This document shows positions 17,540 to 26,157 of a DNA stretch of 64,000 bases, piece after piece (within the stretch, counting starts at the first letter, position 1; every line of letters begins with the position of its first letter). A model generated the notes under the pieces. It saw only the letters and a list, made by a program, of their open reading frames with translations. It had not been told where the DNA came from and made no database searches. Origin of the DNA: Bog-473 sp963770645 (GTDB taxonomy: Bacteria > Actinomycetota > Acidimicrobiia > Acidimicrobiales > RAAP-2); contig CAVYQL010000005.1 in NCBI GenBank assembly GCA_963770645.1, positions 253,388 to 317,387 on the forward strand, in the 5' to 3' direction. The translations under genes were made by a program, and so were the position numbers.

Positions 17540-18403
17540 GTGCCCGAATTGCCCGAGATGCAGGCGCTGTCGGAGCGCCTCGACGCGCTGCTGGCCGGCC
17601 AGACGTTGCGGCGAGCCGATCTGCTCGGGTTCTCCTCGCTCAAGACCTACGACCCGTCGCCCGACTCGCTCAAGGGTCATCGCCTCGTCTCTGTCGGGCG
17701 CCGGGCCAAGTACCTCGTGTGGGAGTTCGACAACGCCACTCGCATCGTGCTCCACCTCTCCCAGGCCGGCCGTCTCGACGTGGAGGAGCCCCCGAAGAAG
17801 ACGAAGCCACGGGGCGCGGTCGCCCGCTTCGTCTTCGGCGCAGGGGACGCCGGTCTCGACGGGGCGGGCACCGGGATCTTGGTGCGCGAATACGGTACGC
17901 AGCGCAAGGCGTCGTGGTGGGTGCTCGCACCGGGCGACGAGGGCCCGCTGGCCGACCTCGGGCCCGAACCGGGGAGCGAGGCCTTCGCCGCCTTCATCCG
18001 CACCAGCGACTCCAATCGCCACCTGACCACCGACTTGCGCGATCAGCACGTGGTGTCGGGCATCGGGCGCGGGTGGGGAGACGACATCTTGCAGCGGGCC
18101 AAGCTGTCGCCCTTCGCCTCACTGCGCTCTCTCTCGCCCGAGCAGCGCGAGGCGCTGCTCACCGCCGCCACCGACGTCCTGGCCGAGGCACTCGAGCTCG
18201 AGCGGGCGCGTCCGGGCGGGCTCTCCGAGTCGAGCCTGGGCGGCCGCTTCACGGTGCACGGACGCTTCGGCGAGCCCTGCCCCACGTGCGGGACGACGCT
18301 CCAGCGCGTGTCGTTCGAGTCCTACGAGATGGCCTATTGCCCGACGTGTCAGACGGGCGGCAAGGTGCTGGCCGACCGCCGCCTGTCGCGGCTGCTGAAG
18401 TAG
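17540..18403 (+). CDS. Fpg/Nei-family DNA glycosylase homologue
   Basis: The 287-residue product, from a GTG start, begins MPELPEM, giving the N-terminal Pro nucleophile and Glu of Fpg/Nei base-excision enzymes. A helix-two-turns-helix region (about residues 170-215) and a C-terminal zinc finger CPTC...CPTC (about 253-275) are present. In classical Fpg the finger contains a conserved Arg five residues before the third Cys; here that position is Tyr (FESYEMAYC). Lesion binding may therefore differ. It should remove damaged bases and nick abasic sites. It is followed nine bases later by a GNAT gene. Confidence 0.88.
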   Translation: MPELPEMQALSERLDALLAGQTLRRADLLGFSSLKTYDPSPDSLKGHRLVSVGRRAKYLVWEFDNATRIVLHLSQAGRLDVEEPPKKTKPRGAVARFVFGAGDAGLDGAGTGILVREYGTQRKASWWVLAPGDEGPLADLGPEPGSEAFAAFIRTSDSNRHLTTDLRDQHVVSGIGRGWGDDILQRAKLSPFASLRSLSPEQREALLTAATDVLAEALELERARPGGLSESSLGGRFTVHGRFGEPCPTCGTTLQRVSFESYEMAYCPTCQTGGKVLADRRLSRLLK

Positions 18404-18411
18404 GGGGCATC

Positions 18412-18939
18412 ATGAGCGCTGCACCGACGGTGACCCTGCGTGACACCACGGCGGCCGACCTCGATGCCCTCGAGGAGTACTGGATCCCCGAGGTGCGCCG
18501 CTGGCTGGCCGGCATGGACGAGCCGGGGGACCGGCGCACCGTCGAGGAGTACGTCGACCGGGCCATGTCGTCGGCCCGCGACGAGCCCCGGCTGCGCTAC
18601 GACCTGGTGGCCGAGTCCGACGGGCGCTTCCTCGGCACGGGCCGCATCGTCGCCAGCGACCCGCCCAACGCCAGCGGTGACATCGGCTACGCCATCCGCC
18701 AGGGCGAGTGGGGCAAGGGCTATGCCACGGCCGTCGCCCGCCAGCTGCTCGACATCGGGTTCGGCCCGCTCGGTCTGCACCGCATCTGGGCGACCGTGCA
18801 CCCCGACAACACGGCGGGCGTCCGCGTGCTCGAGAAGGTGGGACTGCGCTACGAGGGCCGGCTGCGCGACCACTACCGGGTGCCCGGGGGGTGGCGCGAC
18901 TCGCTGCTCTACGCCGCGCTGGCCTCCGACACCGGTTGA
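18412..18939 (+). CDS. GNAT-family N-acetyltransferase (RimJ/RimL-like)
   Basis: The 175-residue product has the GNAT fold with the acetyl-CoA binding segment RQGEWGKGYATAVA (about residues 96-109) and the RimJ/RimL-type ending HRIWATVHPDNTAGVRVLEKVGLRYEG. It probably acetylates a protein N-terminus or a small amine. The start at 18412 follows a GGGGG run by five bases. It is likely co-transcribed with the glycosylase gene and converges on lexA, with 13 bases between the stops. Confidence 0.86.
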   Translation: MSAAPTVTLRDTTAADLDALEEYWIPEVRRWLAGMDEPGDRRTVEEYVDRAMSSARDEPRLRYDLVAESDGRFLGTGRIVASDPPNASGDIGYAIRQGEWGKGYATAVARQLLDIGFGPLGLHRIWATVHPDNTAGVRVLEKVGLRYEGRLRDHYRVPGGWRDSLLYAALASDTG

Positions 18940-18952
18940 CGCAGCCTGGGCA

Positions 18953-19594
18953 CTAGTTGAAGGTGCGGACCACCGTGACCACCTTGCCGAAGATGGTCAC
19001 GTCGTCGGCCCCGGCCCCGTCGAAGACCATCGGTTCGTAGGCGGCATTGGCCGGCATGAGCGTCACCCGGCCGCCCTTACGGCTGAAGGTCTTCACCGTG
19101 GCCTCGCCCTCACCGATGCCGGCCACCACCACGTCGCCGTTGTTGGCCTCGGGCTGCTGGCGCACCACGACGTAGTCTCCGTCGTAGATCCCGGCCTCGA
19201 CCATGGAGTCCCCGCGCACCCGCAGCATGAACGACGGCCCGTTGCCGGTGAACTGCTCCGGCATGGGCAGCAGTTCCTCGATGTTCTCCTCCGCCAGCAC
19301 GCCGGTGCCGGCCGCCACGTCGCCGACGAGCGGCACGTTGTGCACCGCGGCCGCAGGGAGCTTCGACGTGGTGTCGCGGTCGAAGTGCACCTGGATCGCC
19401 CGCGGCTTGGACGGGTCCCGCGACAGGTAGCCCTCACGCTGGAGGACGGCCAGGTGCGTGTGCACGGTGGCCGAGGAGGTGAGGCCCACCGCCTCGCCGA
19501 TCTCCCGCACCGACGGCGGGTAGCCCCGGTCGCGCTGGCTGTCGGCGATGAAGTTGAGGATCTGCATCCGCTTCCCGCTGAGGACTTCGGCCAT
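18953..19594 (-). CDS. lexA: SOS repressor LexA
   Basis: From the ATG at 19594 the product has 213 residues. An N-terminal winged helix (residues 1-65, with YPPSVREIGEAVGLTSSATV) binds DNA. The self-cleavage bond is A95-G96 in DVAAGT, and the Ser-Lys dyad is S130 (GDSM) and K168 (ATVKTF). LexA represses SOS genes until RecA filaments stimulate its cleavage. Two LexA-box-like sites lie 92-154 bases upstream, so it should autoregulate. An open reading extends further upstream but the family start is the ATG used here. The lexA-LysM gene-nrdR neighbourhood is conserved in actinobacteria but here is interrupted by 6.5 kb. Confidence 0.96.
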   Translation of the reverse strand: MAEVLSGKRMQILNFIADSQRDRGYPPSVREIGEAVGLTSSATVHTHLAVLQREGYLSRDPSKPRAIQVHFDRDTTSKLPAAAVHNVPLVGDVAAGTGVLAEENIEELLPMPEQFTGNGPSFMLRVRGDSMVEAGIYDGDYVVVRQQPEANNGDVVVAGIGEGEATVKTFSRKGGRVTLMPANAAYEPMVFDGAGADDVTIFGKVVTVVRTFN

Positions 19595-19685
19595 GGCGTC
19601 CCTCCCTCTATTCGTGCCACCGACCCCGGGCTGCTGCCGCTTCGGGCTGGCGACCCCGGCAGCGCCGCCGGGGTCGTCCCGGGGG

Positions 19686-19699
19686 CGAACATCCGTTCG
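19686..19699. promoter_or_regulatory. LexA box (perfect)
   Basis: CGAACATCCGTTCG matches the actinobacterial SOS box CGAAC-N4-GTTCG exactly. It is 91 bases upstream of lexA and should mediate autoregulation. Confidence 0.85.
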
Positions 19700-19734
19700 T
19701 TCCGGACCAACATAGCCAGCTGGGCGACCAGAAG

Positions 19735-19748
19735 CAAACACCTGTTCG
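19735..19748. promoter_or_regulatory. LexA-box-like site (one mismatch)
   Basis: CAAACACCTGTTCG differs from the consensus at one base. On the minus strand it is preceded by TCGACA, arranged like TTGACA beside the second box of the LysM gene promoter at 26103. This makes it part of a probable lexA promoter. Confidence 0.65.
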
Positions 19749-19839
19749 CTGTCGACTGCCGTGGAGACACCTGTTGCAGCGAGGCCACCGAGCCGGCCTC
19801 CGGTGGGTCAGCGGGAGGTGCGCCGATCACGGCGGCACC

Positions 19840-21834
19840 TCAGGCAGCCGAGCCGTGCCGCTCGACGCAGTCGACCACCCCCATGGAGGCCACGACTCGC
19901 TGGAACGTACCCTCGGCCGCGAGCACGCAGGACTCAATGGTGCCCGGCGACTCGTCGAACGGCGCGTGCGCGGCGACCCGCACGTCGTCCCAGACCCAGG
20001 CCCCTGCCTGCACGGTCGGCAATCGCCCCAGCGCCGCCGTCATGAACGCGGCGGCGTAGTTCGAATCGTGTCCCTGCTGCAGCAACGGGGCCGTGGGGTT
20101 CGTCGCGACGACCACCGTGTTCACCCTCCACACGACAAGCGCAGAGCGGACCGCAGCCAGGGCGGCCGGCGTTTCGCTGGCTGGCGGACCACCCGGCCCA
20201 AAGCCCAGGTTGGTGAGGACGGTCTGCCCCGCCGCCGTTGCGCCCGCTCGGAGCAGTTCACCTTGGGGCCCACCACCGCCGGCCTGGCTGTAGTGCATGC
20301 GATTCACGGCCTGCCACGACAGGGCGGACTGGATGCCCGAGAACGGTGCCGGATACGACAGCAGGACGCGGCCCGGCGGCAAGGTCGGGGCCACGGTGAC
20401 ATACCAGCGGGGCAGGATCACCGACTGCATGGTGTAGGGAAGCCAGGGTCCGTACAGGACCGCGAGGGGGAGGAACGCCACCAGGCCGACGCCGAGCGCA
20501 CCCAGGGCGCCGCGCCAGTCCGGCGCAAGGTCGTGCACCCTCGACACGATGATGGCCAGCATCGCCGCCGCGGCGAGGAAGCCCACGGCCATGTACCGCT
20601 GCTCGATGACGTTCTCGAGCAGCGGTACGCGATCGAAGACCTGCTCGGGCACCCAGATCCCAGGCCGCGGACCGAGAGACAGCTCGGCGCTCAATGCCAA
20701 CAGGAAGCCGAAGAACCACAGGCGACGATCGCGACGGAACACGACGAGGCCTACGACGAGCAGCCCGAGCAACGTCCACCCCAGGTACGTGGCCGAGCCC
20801 AAGGGATGCCCCCCATAGCCACCGAGCGCGACCGCTTGGCTGCTGGCGGGCTGACCGACCGTCACGAGGTTCGCCGAAGACAATCCACCCAGGAGCGGGA
20901 TGCCCGCCCAGACGAGTCCTGAGAGGTGCGCGGGGCCGTCGAGCGCGAACCAGGCGGGCCAGGCCAGCAGGACCGCGCCGACGGCCAGGCCGACGCCGAG
21001 TCCCTTGGCGGCATGCGGAGCACGGCGCCGCAGCTCGGCCGGATCCGAGAGGAGCACCCCGGCCGCCACCAACGCCACCACGGCGATGACGGCGACGACG
21101 GCGACGATGGCCAGGAGCTCGGAAGAGAGGAAGAACTGAGCGAAAATGAACAACCCGAGCACGACGCCGGACCAGACGGCGCTGTGCCCTTGACGGATGA
21201 GGATCTCGTCGAGGACCGCCAAGATGGGTGGCAGGAGCATAAGCGCGGCCAGGTTGAGATGCCCGTACGGCAGGCTCGAGAGCACGAACGGCGAGAAGCC
21301 GTAGAACAGGCCGCCGACGAAGGCGGCGGGCGTCCATGGGGCCCAGCGCCTCAGGACGACAAAGGCCGAGAACGCGGTAAGCGCGGGCGTGAGGGTCGAA
21401 GCCACGTTGAACGATGCGACCGGTCCCCAGATCCAGGTGACCGGGACCAAGGGCACGCTGAGGCCCATCACCGACGTCTGCGACAACATGTTGAACCCCT
21501 CGGGGTGGAACAGCGCTGTGGAGTAGAAGGGGTTGTCGCCATGCGCTAGCGCGGTGGCAGGCCACTGGAAGAACCACAAGAACAGTGCGGGGTCGCCGCA
21601 CCCGCACAGTGTGTGCGTCGTGGCGCCGTCGACCCAGGCGCGGATCCAGAGGACGAACCCGAGGGCGAGGTAGACCAACCCGGCGGCTGCGAGCGTCGTC
21701 CACGGCTGCCACAAGCGAAGCGGCGAGGGCACACCGGCCGAGGCGGCAACCGTCACGGACGTGTCGTGCGGATCCGGATCGATTGGGGGGTCTACGCCGT
21801 CCTCAAGTTCGCCCGAAAGGCCGAGGCCGCCCAC
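19840..21834 (-). CDS. Large integral membrane protein, GT-C-like, unknown function
   Basis: The 664-residue product starts with GTG at 21834, preceded by a GGGAGG ribosome site. It has about 10-13 membrane helices (residues about 45-510) and then a soluble C-terminal domain. The segment after helix 1, with an FFQWP motif and FHPEGFN, resembles luminal loops of GT-C glycosyltransferases, but no catalytic Asp pair can be assigned. It may modify cell-envelope lipids or glycans. A LexA-box-like site lies 166 bases upstream on the correct side, so it might be damage-inducible. It sits between lexA and the sulfonate transporter, apparently as an insertion. Confidence 0.75.
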   Translation of the reverse strand: MGGLGLSGELEDGVDPPIDPDPHDTSVTVAASAGVPSPLRLWQPWTTLAAAGLVYLALGFVLWIRAWVDGATTHTLCGCGDPALFLWFFQWPATALAHGDNPFYSTALFHPEGFNMLSQTSVMGLSVPLVPVTWIWGPVASFNVASTLTPALTAFSAFVVLRRWAPWTPAAFVGGLFYGFSPFVLSSLPYGHLNLAALMLLPPILAVLDEILIRQGHSAVWSGVVLGLFIFAQFFLSSELLAIVAVVAVIAVVALVAAGVLLSDPAELRRRAPHAAKGLGVGLAVGAVLLAWPAWFALDGPAHLSGLVWAGIPLLGGLSSANLVTVGQPASSQAVALGGYGGHPLGSATYLGWTLLGLLVVGLVVFRRDRRLWFFGFLLALSAELSLGPRPGIWVPEQVFDRVPLLENVIEQRYMAVGFLAAAAMLAIIVSRVHDLAPDWRGALGALGVGLVAFLPLAVLYGPWLPYTMQSVILPRWYVTVAPTLPPGRVLLSYPAPFSGIQSALSWQAVNRMHYSQAGGGGPQGELLRAGATAAGQTVLTNLGFGPGGPPASETPAALAAVRSALVVWRVNTVVVATNPTAPLLQQGHDSNYAAAFMTAALGRLPTVQAGAWVWDDVRVAAHAPFDESPGTIESCVLAAEGTFQRVVASMGVVDCVERHGSAA

Positions 21835-21999
21835 GTCCTTCTTGCCTCCCTTCGGTTGAGTCGTCCGGATGAATGCCCGGGGACGCCTACCCGGCGGCCT
21901 CGCCGCGACGCACGGCCGCCGCGGGTGTGCTCATGTTGCCAGCGCAGAGGGCCCAGCCCGAGTTGCGTGATCTGGACGGCTCTCTCCACGGGATCGGCG

Positions 22000-22013
22000 C
22001 AAACGCCTGTTCG
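22000..22013. promoter_or_regulatory. LexA-box-like site upstream of the large membrane protein
   Basis: CAAACGCCTGTTCG has one mismatch to CGAAC-N4-GTTCG. It lies in the 353-base gap 21835-22187, the only structure I see there. The 19 bases 21999-22017 match 19734-19752 at 18 positions, so this may be a copy of the lexA promoter site. Confidence 0.5.
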
Positions 22014-22187
22014 CTGTGGATTCGAGGTCCGACTGCGTCGGGAAATTCCAGGCGGACGACTTACTTCCTTGCCACGACACCCGACGAGCCCGTCTCGGTG
22101 GTCAGACGCAGCGGAGTTCCTGGCATTGGTGAAGGTGAGGCCGACCTCGGGGTGTCGTTCCCTGCAAGGCCGCCTTGTGGCGACTGC

Positions 22188-22967
22188 TCAGAACCGGCTC
22201 GCGGAGTCCGGGTGGGCCGCGTGGCGCTCGCCGCCCCGGCCCCCCGCGGCGCCCTCGCGTGCCACGCCGAGCTCGGCCAAAAGCCGGTCTCGCAGCGCGT
22301 CAAAGGCGGGCCCACCGATACGCCGAGGCCGGGGCAGGTCGACCTCGAGGTCCAGCGAGATCCGCCCGGCGCGCAGCACGAACACGCGGTCGGCGAGGAC
22401 CACTGCCTCTTCGACGTCGTGGGTGACGAGGAGCACCCCGGGGTGGTGACGGCTGCACAGCTCCGCCACGAGGTCCTGCATGCGCAGGCGGGTCAGCGCG
22501 TCGAGCGCGGCGAAGGGCTCGTCGAGGAGGAGGAGCTCGGGTTCACGCACGAGTGCCCGCGCCAGGGCCACTCGTTGGGCCTCGCCTCCCGAGAGCGTGC
22601 CGGGCCAGGCGTCGGCTCTCGCCTCGAGGCCCACCTCGCGCAGCGCCTCGACCGCGCGCTCCCGCGTCCCCACCGGGCGGCGCAGCCCGATGACAACGTT
22701 GCGCCACACGCGCTGGGAGGCGACGAGCCGGGGCTCTTGGTAGACGACCGTGCGCGCCTCGGGCACCAGCACCTCACCCGCGTGGGCGCGCTCGAGCCCG
22801 GCCAGCACGCGCAGCAGCGTGGTCTTGCCACTACCGGACGCGCCGAGCAGCGCCACGAACTCGCCGCGGGCGACGGTGAGGTCGAGGCCCTCGAGCACGG
22901 CACGGGCGTCGAAGGATTTGGTCACGCCCAGGGCGACGGCGGCCGGCCTCGTACTGAGGAGGGTCAT
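22188..22967 (-). CDS. ABC transporter ATP-binding protein, aliphatic sulfonate/taurine type (SsuB/TauB)
   Basis: The 259-residue ATPase has Walker A GASGSGKTT (about residues 42-50), the signature LSGGEAQR (about 124-131), Walker B LLLLDEP and the H-loop LLVTHD. Its closest pattern is the SsuB/TauB/nitrate-type family. It powers uptake through the permease whose gene overlaps its start by four bases. The cluster is TauD dioxygenase, binding protein, permease, ATPase on one strand. Confidence 0.88.
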   Translation of the reverse strand: MTLLSTRPAAVALGVTKSFDARAVLEGLDLTVARGEFVALLGASGSGKTTLLRVLAGLERAHAGEVLVPEARTVVYQEPRLVASQRVWRNVVIGLRRPVGTRERAVEALREVGLEARADAWPGTLSGGEAQRVALARALVREPELLLLDEPFAALDALTRLRMQDLVAELCSRHHPGVLLVTHDVEEAVVLADRVFVLRAGRISLDLEVDLPRPRRIGGPAFDALRDRLLAELGVAREGAAGGRGGERHAAHPDSASRF

Positions 22968-23839
22968 CGGACCGCGCTGTGGCGCCGCCAGGGCATGGCG
23001 ACGCGCTCGAGGAGCCGGACCAGGACGTCGGCCACGATGCCGAGCAGCGCGTAGATGATCACGCAGACGACCAGCACGGCGATCTGCTGCAGGCTGTCGG
23101 CCTGGCTCACGAGGTAGCCGATGCCCTGATTGGCGCCGACGCTCTCGGTGAAGACGAGGGCGATGACGGAGATCCCTGCCGAGAAGCGCAGCCCGGTGAG
23201 GATGGACGGCATGGCCAGCGGCACGATGACGCGGCGCACCAGCGGTGGGCCGCGCAGCCCGAAGCTGCGCGCCGCCTCGACGACGCGGCGGTCGACGTTG
23301 CGGACGCCGTTGGACGTGTTGAGGTACATCGGGAACAGCGTCGCCAGGCCGATGAGAAGCACCTTGGCCGTCTCACCGATGCCGAACCAGATGATGAAGA
23401 GGAAGATGACGGCGGGGTAGGGGACCATGCGCAGCATCTGGAGGGGCGCATCGAGCACTTCCTCGCCGAGACGGGACAGGCCCACCACGATCCCGAGGGT
23501 CAGCCCCAGCCCGGCCCCGAGGGCGAGGCCGAGCACGGCGCGCCGCACCGACACCCCGATGTCGCCCAGCAGGTCCTGGTGCCGCAGCAGTTCGACGAAG
23601 GCGTCCCACGTCGCCGCCGGCGTGGACAAGGTGGTGGAGGGGATCGTGCCGCTGGCGGTGAGGAGCCACCAGGCGACCAGGACCGACACCGGGATGACGA
23701 GGCGGAGCGCCACCGAGGTCCGGCGCCGCCGGCGCGTGTCGTCACCCGAGGGGAGGCGGATGAGGACCGGGTCCGGCGGCGCCGGTTCGGGCGCCCGGTA
23801 GGGCAGGGGGCGGAGCGGCGGGGTGTCCAGTTGGGTCAC
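22964..23839 (-). CDS. ABC transporter permease, sulfonate/taurine type (SsuC/TauC)
   Basis: The 291-residue product has a cytoplasmic N-terminal stretch, about six membrane helices, and the BPD_transp_1 coupling loop with EAARSFGLRGPPLVRRVIVP (about residues 188-207). This is the EAA motif that contacts the ATPase. It forms the channel for the binding protein encoded 37 bases upstream. The overlap with the ATPase gene supports one transcript. Confidence 0.89.
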   Translation of the reverse strand: MTQLDTPPLRPLPYRAPEPAPPDPVLIRLPSGDDTRRRRRTSVALRLVIPVSVLVAWWLLTASGTIPSTTLSTPAATWDAFVELLRHQDLLGDIGVSVRRAVLGLALGAGLGLTLGIVVGLSRLGEEVLDAPLQMLRMVPYPAVIFLFIIWFGIGETAKVLLIGLATLFPMYLNTSNGVRNVDRRVVEAARSFGLRGPPLVRRVIVPLAMPSILTGLRFSAGISVIALVFTESVGANQGIGYLVSQADSLQQIAVLVVCVIIYALLGIVADVLVRLLERVAMPWRRHSAVR

Positions 23840-23876
23840 GGCCGTGCTCCGCGACGGCGAGCCACCTGGCGGTGGG

Positions 23877-24950
23877 TCACGACGAGAGCCCGGCGGCTCG
23901 GGCGACGGCTGCGTTGAACGGGAGGTCGAAGATCGCCTTCACGTCCAGGTGGCTGGGGACGAGCCCGAGCTTCTGGAAGGTATGGGCCTCGCTCTGCTGG
24001 TAGGCGATGAGCGCCGGGGTGATGGGGGTGCCCCTGGACTGCGCCGACGCGACCGCCTCCTTGGCCACCGCGAGGGGGACGCCGTAGGTGGTGGCGTAGG
24101 TCTGCGCGGCCGACGCAGGGTCCTTGGCCAGCGTGGCCTCGGCCTTGTAGAAGCGCCCGATGAAGTCGGTCAGCGCCGCCGCCTTCTGCGGGTTGGCCAG
24201 CGCGGCGTCGCTGGCCGTGAGGTAGCCGATGGTCTCCAGCAGGCCTGCCGCGCTCGAGATTTGGCGGACCTTGCCGGTTGCCTCATCGAGCGCGGTCAGG
24301 GGTTGGACGACCACGGCCGCGTCCACCTGCCCGTTGGTCACGGCGGTCGACGCGGTGGTCAGCGTCAGGTTGTCGACGTGGACCGCGCTGTAGGGGATGT
24401 GCGCGTGGGCGAGTGCCTGCACCAGGTAGTACTGCTCCACGGTGCCCTCTTGCACCGCCACGGTCTGGCCGCGCAGCTGCGACACGGACCTGATGGATGA
24501 TCTGGCGGGCACCAAGATCGAATAGGGCGACATCTTGGTCGTCGTGCCGATCGTGGCCGCCACCACTTTCACCGGGTCGCCGGCCGACTGCGCGAAGATC
24601 GTCGGCGTCTCGGCCATGTCGCCGATGTCGACCGAACCGCTCGTCTCGGCCTCGATCAAGGGGGGGCCGCCGACGAAGTTCGTCCAGTTGACCGTATAGG
24701 GCGCACCCTTCAGCGCGCCCGTGGCGGCGAAGATCGACTGGAACTCCTTGAGCTGGTCACCAAAGGTGATGGTGACCCCGTTGAGGGAGACCGCCTTGGC
24801 GTTGCGTGCGGACCCTGCGCCGGCTGGTGCAGTAGGCGCCAGAGTCATGAACGCGACCGCGGCGCAGCAGGCACCGAGCGCTGCCGCGATGCGGGGGTGG
24901 GCTCGGAGGCGCCGGGTCTGTGCGTGTGAGCGCGGGCGCGTGGATGACAT
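23877..24950 (-). CDS. Sulfonate/taurine-type substrate-binding protein (SsuA/TauA)
   Basis: From the ATG at 24950, preceded by GAAGGA, the product has 357 residues. It has an Arg-rich n-region and hydrophobic signal (about 18-45), then an NMT1/SsuA-like periplasmic-binding fold with GVTITFGDQLKEF and VNWTNFVGGPPLIEA. It should deliver an organosulfur compound to the permease. Whether the ligand is taurine, an alkanesulfonate or a related acid cannot be decided. Linkage to a TauD-like dioxygenase favours a sulfonate. Confidence 0.87.
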   Translation of the reverse strand: MSSTRPRSHAQTRRLRAHPRIAAALGACCAAVAFMTLAPTAPAGAGSARNAKAVSLNGVTITFGDQLKEFQSIFAATGALKGAPYTVNWTNFVGGPPLIEAETSGSVDIGDMAETPTIFAQSAGDPVKVVAATIGTTTKMSPYSILVPARSSIRSVSQLRGQTVAVQEGTVEQYYLVQALAHAHIPYSAVHVDNLTLTTASTAVTNGQVDAAVVVQPLTALDEATGKVRQISSAAGLLETIGYLTASDAALANPQKAAALTDFIGRFYKAEATLAKDPASAAQTYATTYGVPLAVAKEAVASAQSRGTPITPALIAYQQSEAHTFQKLGLVPSHLDVKAIFDLPFNAAVARAAGLSS

Positions 24951-25075
24951 CGGTGGTGGTCCTTCTCGTTGGGGAGCGGTCGTGGGGGAGCAGTCGTGGG
25001 TGAGCCGCGGTGCTGCTCGTTCGGGAGTGGGACGGTGAAGCAATGCGACGGTGAAGGCGACGGGCCGGTCCCTGA

Positions 25076-25951
25076 TCAGAAGGGCCGGTCGCCGCCGACG
25101 GTGACGCGCTGGATGACGCGGTGGGCGTCGCCGTAGTCGCGTATCGCGTAGTGCATGGTCGTGCGGTTGTCCCAGAATCCGAGGTCGCCCTCCTCCCAGC
25201 GGTAGCGCACGACGTACTCGGGCGTGGTCATGTGGGCGTAGAGGAACGCGAGCAGCGCGTCGCTCTCGCGCCGCCGCAAGCCCTTGATGCGTGTCGTAAA
25301 GCCGGGGTTGACGAAGAGATTGCGCCGACCGGTCTCGGGATGGGTCCGGACGACGGGGTGCTCGACCTCGTTGAACTCGGTGAAGGTCTCGCCGTCCCAT
25401 TCGCCCTGGCCGACCGCCTGGAGCAGGCGCCCGAACGAGCTAGTGCCGTCGTGGAACGCATGCAGGCCGTCGACGAACTCGTGGAGCGGAGTCGAGAGCC
25501 CCTCGTAGGCAGCCTGGGTGTCGGCCCACAGGGTGTCGCCCCCGGCCTCGGGGATCACGATGGCGTTGAGGACCGAGCCGAGCGGCGGGGTCTCGACGAA
25601 GGTGACGTCGGTGTGCCACTTCTCGCGGTCGTCGTACCCGCTGCCGAGCCCGCCGGCGAAGCTGCGGGCCTTGGTGTAGTCGATTTCGAACACCTCGCGG
25701 TGCTCCTCGAGCCCGGGGATGACGGGGTGGGCGACGGTGATCTCGCCGAAGGAGGCCGCGAAGTCCTTGTGCTCTTCGGGGCTCAGGTGCTGGCCCGGGA
25801 AGAAGATCACCTTGTAGTCGAGCAGTGCCTGGCGGACCGCTGCCAGCGTGTCGGGGTCGAGGGGAGTGTGGAGGTCGAGGCTGCGTATCTCGGCGCCGAT
25901 GGTCCCCGAGAGCGGGGCGATGTCGAGCTTGACGGAGGTGGCGGTGGTCAT
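25076..25951 (-). CDS. Alpha-ketoglutarate-dependent taurine-dioxygenase-like protein (TauD/TfdA family)
   Basis: The 291-residue product starts at 25951 after AAAGGAG. The Fe(II) ligands are H113 and D115 in WHTDVTF and H277 in DAHRVIQR, with the 2-oxoglutarate Arg just after. It should oxidise a sulfonate or similar compound to release sulfite. It is transcribed ahead of the matching ABC transporter, so uptake and cleavage are linked. An inverted repeat 55-78 bases upstream may be the operator. The start context marks the edge of the insertion between lexA and the LysM gene. Confidence 0.9.
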   Translation of the reverse strand: MTTATSVKLDIAPLSGTIGAEIRSLDLHTPLDPDTLAAVRQALLDYKVIFFPGQHLSPEEHKDFAASFGEITVAHPVIPGLEEHREVFEIDYTKARSFAGGLGSGYDDREKWHTDVTFVETPPLGSVLNAIVIPEAGGDTLWADTQAAYEGLSTPLHEFVDGLHAFHDGTSSFGRLLQAVGQGEWDGETFTEFNEVEHPVVRTHPETGRRNLFVNPGFTTRIKGLRRRESDALLAFLYAHMTTPEYVVRYRWEEGDLGFWDNRTTMHYAIRDYGDAHRVIQRVTVGGDRPF

Positions 25952-26005
25952 GGGGCTCCTTTTGGGGGCGGGAGTGCTGGACGGAGGGGGTGCTGGGGCC
26001 AATCC

Positions 26006-26029
26006 TGACTAAATCCCTCGGAATAGTCA
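26006..26029. promoter_or_regulatory. Inverted repeat TGACTA-N12-TAGTCA, candidate operator of the sulfonate cluster
   Basis: Perfect six-base arms in an AT-richer patch 55 bases upstream of the tauD-like start. Its position suits control of the dioxygenase-transporter operon. No regulator gene for it is seen in the window. Confidence 0.4.
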
Positions 26030-26080
26030 AGTTACGCCCGTTGGGTGTGTGACACCCTTTCCCTAGGGTGCTCTTCCGTG

Positions 26081-26157
26081 CGAACGGCTGTTCGATTTTC
26101 GGTTGACAGCGAACAGGTGTTCGTGATCCAATGTGCTGTCCAGCGAACAGGTGTTCG
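26081..26157. promoter_or_regulatory. Three perfect LexA boxes upstream of the LysM-nrdR-dinB run
   Basis: Perfect CGAAC-N4-GTTCG sites lie at 26081-26094, 26110-26123 and 26144-26157. The second directly follows a TTGACA hexamer (26103-26108), so LexA bound there would cover the promoter. The last box ends 14 bases before the LysM gene start, next to AGGAGG. Three boxes imply tight SOS control. Confidence 0.88.

Noticed and set aside
19595..19741. Longer LexA reading from 19741
   Set aside because: The extension runs over the LexA box at 19686 and is not part of the family; MAEVLSGKR is the normal start.
24951..25400. In-frame upstream extension of the sulfonate-binding protein
   Set aside because: The extension is Arg-rich and overlaps the tauD-like gene. 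The signal peptide begins at the ATG at 24950, after a ribosome site.
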